Under the pieces are notes generated by a model. That model made no database searches. It saw nothing but the letters and a program-made list of their open reading frames with translations, and had not been told where the DNA came from. Positions 47,144 through 52,704 of a stretch of 52,704 bases of DNA are shown here, one piece after another. The position numbers were made by a program, and so were the translations under genes. How positions within the stretch are numbered: position 1 is the stretch's first letter; each line of letters opens with the position of its first letter. The DNA is taken from contig CAJWGK010000006.1 in NCBI GenBank assembly GCA_913030895.1, positions 1-52,704 of the forward strand. The letters run 5' to 3'. The DNA is from an uncultured Flavobacteriaceae bacterium (GTDB lineage: Bacteria > Bacteroidota > Bacteroidia > Flavobacteriales > Flavobacteriaceae).

Positions 47144-47863
47144 TTGGTGGACGACAAACTAGATTTATTTGGGCAGGCGTTGTGGGATTATCAAAAAGAA
47201 CCTTTCTCAACAGCGTTAATAACATGGACAAGTCTCACCGAAGAAGATCCAATTGACCTCAGCTATTTTTTCAGGAGCTATTCCGAAATGCCCAAGTTAG
47301 AACAACAAGCTTTAAAATTGGCCAAGGGAAAAGTTTTGGATATTGGATGTGGGGCAGGGAGTCACAGTCTGTTTTTACAGAATGAAAAAAAACTTGAAGT
47401 TACAGGAATTGACATCTCCCCAGGAGCAATTGCTACCGCCAGCGCGAGAGGACTGAAAAAAACTATTGAACAGTCTGTTTTTGAGTATGAAGAAGAAACT
47501 TTTGATACCCTTTTACTATTGATGAATGGAACAGGGATTTGTGGCAAACTTGAAAATTTAAAAACCCTACTCGATCACCTCGTAAAACTCCTCAATACAG
47601 GAGGGCAAATACTACTGGATTCTTCTGATTTAATTTACCTATTCGACGAAACGGAAACAGGCGAAAAAATACTTCCTGCTTTGAGCTACTACGGAGAATT
47701 AGAATATGGAATACGATATGCTGACAAAACAGCCACTTTTCCGTGGTTATACGTTGACATTGGCAATCTACAGGGTATCGCTGAGCAAGTGGGGCTAAAA
47801 ACCCATCTCGAAATGACAGGAAATAACTGGGATTATCTAGCGCGATTAACTAAGGAATATTGA
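47144..47863 (+). CDS. class I SAM-dependent methyltransferase (TTG or GTG start)
   Basis: 'VLDIGCGAGSHSLFLQ', 'VTGIDISPGAIATA'. Confidence 0.88.
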   Translation: MVDDKLDLFGQALWDYQKEPFSTALITWTSLTEEDPIDLSYFFRSYSEMPKLEQQALKLAKGKVLDIGCGAGSHSLFLQNEKKLEVTGIDISPGAIATASARGLKKTIEQSVFEYEEETFDTLLLLMNGTGICGKLENLKTLLDHLVKLLNTGGQILLDSSDLIYLFDETETGEKILPALSYYGELEYGIRYADKTATFPWLYVDIGNLQGIAEQVGLKTHLEMTGNNWDYLARLTKEY

Positions 47864-48482
47864 GATATTTGTGGGTCTGAAGCGATACCTTCCATTTAGG
47901 ATTTTCCATAACGTAATCAACAATCAAAGGCATCATTTTTTCCCTTTTACTCCATTCTGGTTGAAGGTAAAGTTTACAATCACTACCTACCTTTTCGGAT
48001 TGAGATTCCGCAAAATTAAAGTCATCATTATTGTGAATAATCATTTTCAATTCGTCTGCCCTTGCGTAGGCAGGAGAAATTGGTAGCTTATTTTTTTTTG
48101 GAGAGAGGCAGAACCAATCCCAATGACCAGAGAGGGCATAGGCGCCAGATGTTTCAATATGAATTTTTAATCCTGAAGACTTCAATCCCTGTGTCAATGG
48201 ATTCATATTCCACATCAAGGGCTCTCCTCCAGTGACCACTACTGTATCCGAATATTTTTTGGCTGAATCAATAATTTCATGAATAGCCGTAACTGGGTGT
48301 ATATCGGGGTTCCAACTTTCCTTGACATCGCACCAATGACATCCAACATCACAACCACCGACTCTGATAAAGTAAGCTGCACTTCCTTTGTGGTATCCCT
48401 CCCCTTGAATAGTATAAAAGGCTTCCATCAACGGAAGCACCTCTCCTTTTTCCAGTTTGTGATCCTTTTTTGCAAGATCCAT
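47850..48482 (-). CDS. queE: 7-carboxy-7-deazaguanine synthase
   Basis: 'FYTIQGEGYHKGSAAYFIRVGGCDVGCHWCDVKESW', 'VVTGGEPLM'. Confidence 0.93.
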   Translation of the reverse strand: MDLAKKDHKLEKGEVLPLMEAFYTIQGEGYHKGSAAYFIRVGGCDVGCHWCDVKESWNPDIHPVTAIHEIIDSAKKYSDTVVVTGGEPLMWNMNPLTQGLKSSGLKIHIETSGAYALSGHWDWFCLSPKKNKLPISPAYARADELKMIIHNNDDFNFAESQSEKVGSDCKLYLQPEWSKREKMMPLIVDYVMENPKWKVSLQTHKYLNIP

Positions 48483-48573
48483 ATCGCAAAGATAAAGTAT
48501 AAGCCATCAAAGTTTTGTCAAAAAAAGTTATATTTGGATGTAATCGAGCAAACCATACAATTACTATTTTATT

Positions 48574-49467
48574 ATGAAACGATGGCATCAGGTTATTGAT
48601 TTGACTTACACCAGAGTTTTTTCTGCGGCAAATCAAAGAAGGATTGAATCTGCCACCCTTTGGCTCTCAGTTATCGGTTTTATAATTCACCTTGTGCTGA
48701 TTTACGCCAAAAAATTTGATTGGTTTCATTTTCCATTTGAAGCAAGCTTACTGATTGACCCTATTTCGGCAATTTACACCCCATTCTCTATCATTCTTGT
48801 CTATGAGATTTATCTTTTGGTTGTCAACCTACCCAGATCATTTACTACCTCCGTTTCCAAACAATTCGAAATTATTTCTCTTATTCTCATTAGAAGAATT
48901 TTTGCAGATATCCCTCAAATTGATCTAAAAGCAAATTGGTTATCCACCCCTGAAAATATTCAATTGATCTACGATGTAATGGGTGTATTGATTATCTTTT
49001 TTCTGATTTATCTTTTTAACAAGGGGAGGTCGAGATTACCTAAAAAACCTTTGAATCCTAACATTCAAAGTTTTGTAGCCTCAAAAAAAGCCGTAAGTCT
49101 CATACTGTTACCCATACTAGTAGTTATTTCTTTTATCAGTGTATACTCTTGGGTTTATGAACTTATTTCTAATAACGCCAGTTCAGATATCAATTCAATT
49201 TTTTACAATGAATTTTTTAGTATTCTTATTTTAGCTGATGTATTTATTCTTCTACTCTCTTTCCAATACACGGAAAGATATTCACAGTTGATAAGAAATA
49301 CTGGATTTGTCATATGCACCATACTTATCCGGCTATCATTTAGCGTTTACGGACTGACGAATGTTTTACTCGTTATCTCTTCAGTTGCTTTTGGTTTATT
49401 AATTTTAACCATCTACAATTTGGAGGAGAATCCAATAAAAAAACCTGTTAAATCGGCTGAAAATTAA
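48574..49467 (+). CDS. conserved multi-pass membrane protein (possibly ion-channel-like)
   Basis: 297 aa with about 6 hydrophobic segments; function not assignable by eye. Confidence 0.65.
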   Translation: MKRWHQVIDLTYTRVFSAANQRRIESATLWLSVIGFIIHLVLIYAKKFDWFHFPFEASLLIDPISAIYTPFSIILVYEIYLLVVNLPRSFTTSVSKQFEIISLILIRRIFADIPQIDLKANWLSTPENIQLIYDVMGVLIIFFLIYLFNKGRSRLPKKPLNPNIQSFVASKKAVSLILLPILVVISFISVYSWVYELISNNASSDINSIFYNEFFSILILADVFILLLSFQYTERYSQLIRNTGFVICTILIRLSFSVYGLTNVLLVISSVAFGLLILTIYNLEENPIKKPVKSAEN

Positions 49468-50342
49468 CCGTCACTTCTTTCACAAGAAAGCAAAGTATTC
49501 TGCAATAGCATCGCAATTGTCATTGGTCCTACCCCCCCAGGTACTGGCGTAATATAGCTTGATTTTTTCGCTACCGCCTTAAAATCTACATCACCTTTAA
49601 TAACATACCCCCTTGGATGATTTTCATCCGAAACTCTTGTAATTCCAACATCGATTACGATTACGCCTTGTTTTACCATATCTGCTTTAAGAAAATCTGG
49701 AACACCAAGCGCAGAGACAATAATATCTGCCTTTTGAGTGAGCGCAGCTAGGTTCTTTGTTCTACTATGGGCGAGTGTTACCGTTGCATTTCCAGGTTGA
49801 CCCTTCTGACTCATTAAAATACTGATAGGTCGACCCACGATGTGGCTTCTTCCTATAACCACACAATGTTTTCCAGAAATATCGAGATCATATCTTTTTA
49901 ACATTTCCATTATTCCAAATGGCGTAGCAGGAATAAAAGATTCCATTTCCAATGCCATACGTCCAAAGTTGGCTGGGTGAAAGCCATCTACATCTTTCTT
50001 GGGATCGACAGCCAATAGAATTTTCTCTTCGTTAATGTGCTTGGGTAAGGGTAATTGAACAATATAGCCATCTAAAGTATCATCTTGATTAAGTTCTTTA
50101 ATTTTTGACAACAAAGCTTCCTCAGAAATTGAATCCTCCAGTCGAATTAAAGTTGACTTAAATCCAACACGCTCACAGGATTTTACTTTGCTTCCCACAT
50201 AAGTTAGGCTCGCACCATCGTTTCCAACTAAGACCGCAGCCAAATGAGGAGTTTTTAAACCATTTTCTTTACGCAAGCTAACAGCCTGCTTGATTTCTTC
50301 TTTGATTTGTTCGGATAATTTTTTCCCGTCAAGTATTTCCAT
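49464..50342 (-). CDS. folD: bifunctional methylenetetrahydrofolate dehydrogenase/methenyltetrahydrofolate cyclohydrolase
   Basis: 'VGNDGASLTYVGSKVKSCERVG', 'CVVIGRSHIVGRP', 'TPVPGGVGPMTIAML'. Confidence 0.96.
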   Translation of the reverse strand: MEILDGKKLSEQIKEEIKQAVSLRKENGLKTPHLAAVLVGNDGASLTYVGSKVKSCERVGFKSTLIRLEDSISEEALLSKIKELNQDDTLDGYIVQLPLPKHINEEKILLAVDPKKDVDGFHPANFGRMALEMESFIPATPFGIMEMLKRYDLDISGKHCVVIGRSHIVGRPISILMSQKGQPGNATVTLAHSRTKNLAALTQKADIIVSALGVPDFLKADMVKQGVIVIDVGITRVSDENHPRGYVIKGDVDFKAVAKKSSYITPVPGGVGPMTIAMLLQNTLLSCERSDG

Positions 50343-50345
50343 AAT

Positions 50346-51674
50346 TTATTTTAGCCCCTGAAACATTTGCATCATTTGTTTTCCTTTTCCTCCTTGCATC
50401 ATCTTCATCATCTTACTCATCTGATTAAATTGTTTGATCAATTGGTTGACCTCGTTTATATCTCTTCCCGATCCTTTAGCAATTCTATTTTTTCGGCTAT
50501 GGTTGAGAATTGTAGGCTGAGAACGTTCTTTGGGTGTCATTGATCCTATAATTGCCTCTATGTATTTAAATGAGTCATCATCGATGTCCACATCCCCCAT
50601 CATTTTTCCGGCTCCAGGGATCATACCCATCAAATCTTTCATATTGCCCATTTTCTTTACCTGTTGAATTTGAGAGAGGAAATCATCAAATCCAAACTGA
50701 TTCTTGGCAATTTTTTTATTGATTTTACGTGCTTGCTCCTGATCGAATTGCTCTTGTGCTCGCTCCACCAATGAGACTACATCTCCCATTCCCAATATAC
50801 GGTCGGCCATTCGCTCAGGATAGAAAACATCCAATTCCTCCATTTTTTCACCAGTACCAATAAATTTTATCGGCTTGTCAACAACAGCTTTAATCGATAA
50901 AGCAGCTCCTCCTCGGGTATCACCATCTAACTTGGTTAAAATGACCCCATCAAAATTTAAAGTATGGTGAAATACTTTGGCGGTATTTACTGCATCTTGA
51001 CCCGTCATTGAGTCAACCACAAATAGCGTTTCATCAGGTATAACAGCACTATGGATATCGGAAATTTCCTGCATTAAAACTTCGTCTACTGCAAGTCGAC
51101 CAGCAGTATCAATAATCACTACATCATTATTTTTTTGTTTTGCTTCTGCAATCGCAGCTTTGGCAATGTTAACTGGATTTTTTTCCTCCAAATCACTATA
51201 AACCGATACTCCGATTTGTTCACCTAGCACTTTCAATTGATCAATCGCCGCAGGACGATATACATCACATGCCACCAATAATGGATTCTTTTGTTTTTTA
51301 TTTTTAAGATGAAGCGCTAATTTACCGCTAAAGGTTGTTTTACCCGATCCCTGAAGACCAGACATCAGTACCACAGAGGGGCGTGAGGAAAGATTTATAC
51401 CTGCTGCGCTGCTGCCCATCAATTTCGTCAATTCATCTTTGACAATCTTTATCAGTAATTGACTGGGTTGAAGACTCGTTAGTACCTTCGCACCGAGTGC
51501 CTTTTCTTTAATCGTATTGGTGAATTCTTTGGCGATCTTGAAATTAACATCAGCATCTAATAAGGCACGCCTGACCTCTTTTAAGGTTTCTGCGACATTG
51601 ATTTCAGTGATCTTTCCATGCCCTTTTAAAACTTTAAAAGCGCCTTCAAGTTTGTTACTTAAACTGTCAAACAT
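50346..51674 (-). CDS. ffh: signal recognition particle protein Ffh
   Basis: 'GLQGSGKTTFSGKLA', 'DTAGRLAVDE', 'TKLDGDTRGGAALS', Met-rich M domain. Confidence 0.97.
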   Translation of the reverse strand: MFDSLSNKLEGAFKVLKGHGKITEINVAETLKEVRRALLDADVNFKIAKEFTNTIKEKALGAKVLTSLQPSQLLIKIVKDELTKLMGSSAAGINLSSRPSVVLMSGLQGSGKTTFSGKLALHLKNKKQKNPLLVACDVYRPAAIDQLKVLGEQIGVSVYSDLEEKNPVNIAKAAIAEAKQKNNDVVIIDTAGRLAVDEVLMQEISDIHSAVIPDETLFVVDSMTGQDAVNTAKVFHHTLNFDGVILTKLDGDTRGGAALSIKAVVDKPIKFIGTGEKMEELDVFYPERMADRILGMGDVVSLVERAQEQFDQEQARKINKKIAKNQFGFDDFLSQIQQVKKMGNMKDLMGMIPGAGKMMGDVDIDDDSFKYIEAIIGSMTPKERSQPTILNHSRKNRIAKGSGRDINEVNQLIKQFNQMSKMMKMMQGGKGKQMMQMFQGLK

Positions 51675-51736
51675 ATCGTTTTTTGTTCGGTTAAGGCAAA
51701 TTTAATCTTTTCAGTGTTATTTAAAACCTTAAGAGA

Positions 51737-52621
51737 TCAAGCATTTTTGTATTTCATCATTCCAATCACTATAGTATGTGGGAATGTAATTGCGGCAAGA
51801 AATGAAAAAAACAAAGGCATAAAGTAATCCGCCTTAAAATCAACATAACGATAAACCAAAAAAAGCGAAACTAAAGCCGCAATCCAATAGATAAATGAAC
51901 TCTTAAAATATTTAAAAAAAGATTTGAGATTGAAATCACCATGGAGATATATCAATTGCTCTTTTAAAGAAGGTAAACTATGCCAAACGACAAAATAAAA
52001 AGCAAAAGCAAATAATAAGGAGCCAACTGAAAATAAACCACCTAATAACAATAGCAGTAGGCATTCATTAATAAAGAAAATCCTTAATTGTTTGACGAAC
52101 AATATCCATATTATTAGCGTTATTCCTAATCCTATGCAGGGGTATAAAAATAGTTCATAAGTGAGGGTATATCCTGAAATTCTATCGATTACTACAACAA
52201 CTTCATCATATTGAAGTGTAAATATCAAAAAGAAAATTAAAGCGCCGTAAATAGTATAAAACAAAAAATTATATCGGTACATCGCTAATTTATTTTCCCA
52301 ATGCTGTTCTCCAAAATGATAGCTACTAAATATGACAAAAATAAGCAACGCTAAAGAAGGAAGGGTGAAAAAGAAGATTGCTCCTAGTATCACAACCAGT
52401 AAATAAAGCATTAAAAACCTCAGATATAATTTATTTACCCCCCCTTTAAATTTTTTTGACAAAATTTCTAAATCATTAGCCCCATGTAAAATTCCGACAG
52501 TAATTACACCAAAACCCCAAAAAATATCCATAAAACTACCTGATAATAAGAATGCTAGCAACATAAACACAAAAGTGGTCAGAATGCCAATTTGGTAATT
52601 TTTAGTAGGTATTAATATCAA
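51737..52621 (-). CDS. Brp/Blh-like beta-carotene 15,15'-dioxygenase family membrane protein
   Basis: About 8 TM segments and His motifs in family order: 'HGANDLEIL', 'HFGEQHW', 'WHSLPSL', 'FPHTIVI'. Confidence 0.72.
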   Translation of the reverse strand: MILIPTKNYQIGILTTFVFMLLAFLLSGSFMDIFWGFGVITVGILHGANDLEILSKKFKGGVNKLYLRFLMLYLLVVILGAIFFFTLPSLALLIFVIFSSYHFGEQHWENKLAMYRYNFLFYTIYGALIFFLIFTLQYDEVVVVIDRISGYTLTYELFLYPCIGLGITLIIWILFVKQLRIFFINECLLLLLLGGLFSVGSLLFAFAFYFVVWHSLPSLKEQLIYLHGDFNLKSFFKYFKSSFIYWIAALVSLFLVYRYVDFKADYFMPLFFSFLAAITFPHTIVIGMMKYKNA

Positions 52622-52704
52622 ATTAGTATATTTTTTTTTAAAAAAATGTCACTTAAATAGTGAGTAAGTTTAATTTTTTTTAAATTTACCTAAACAAAAT
52701 AAAT

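Overview
The window is an AT-rich chromosomal segment of a Bacteroidetes bacterium, most likely a marine member of the Flavobacteriaceae. This is inferred from protein families and from TTG-N19-21-TAnnTTTG type promoters. Most of it is ordinary housekeeping sequence: carB, rpmH, mtaB, rpmE2, purL, queE, folD, ffh, an ECF-type sigma factor operon, MsbA-like and LolC-like ABC components, and fatty-acid metabolism genes. The accessory core is at about 25.4-43.7 kb. It holds a 4932-aa secreted modular protein with a type B T9SS (gliding-motility-type) C-terminal domain, translationally coupled to a PorP/SprF-like outer-membrane protein. Upstream and in the opposite orientation is what looks like the deletion-fused remnant of a second adhesin + PorP/SprF pair. 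The most unusual signal is inside the giant protein: a ~100-aa module occurs five times, apparently nested inside at least four different kinds of host Ig-like/SprB-type repeat, and twice at the same position of the same host repeat. Other points are an 18-bp perfect palindrome at the promoter of a MarR gene, a duplicated FxxPKxYF motif in a putative anti-sigma protein, and a Brp/Blh-like carotene dioxygenase at the right edge that hints at retinal/rhodopsin biology outside the window. No tRNA, rRNA or CRISPR was recognised by eye.
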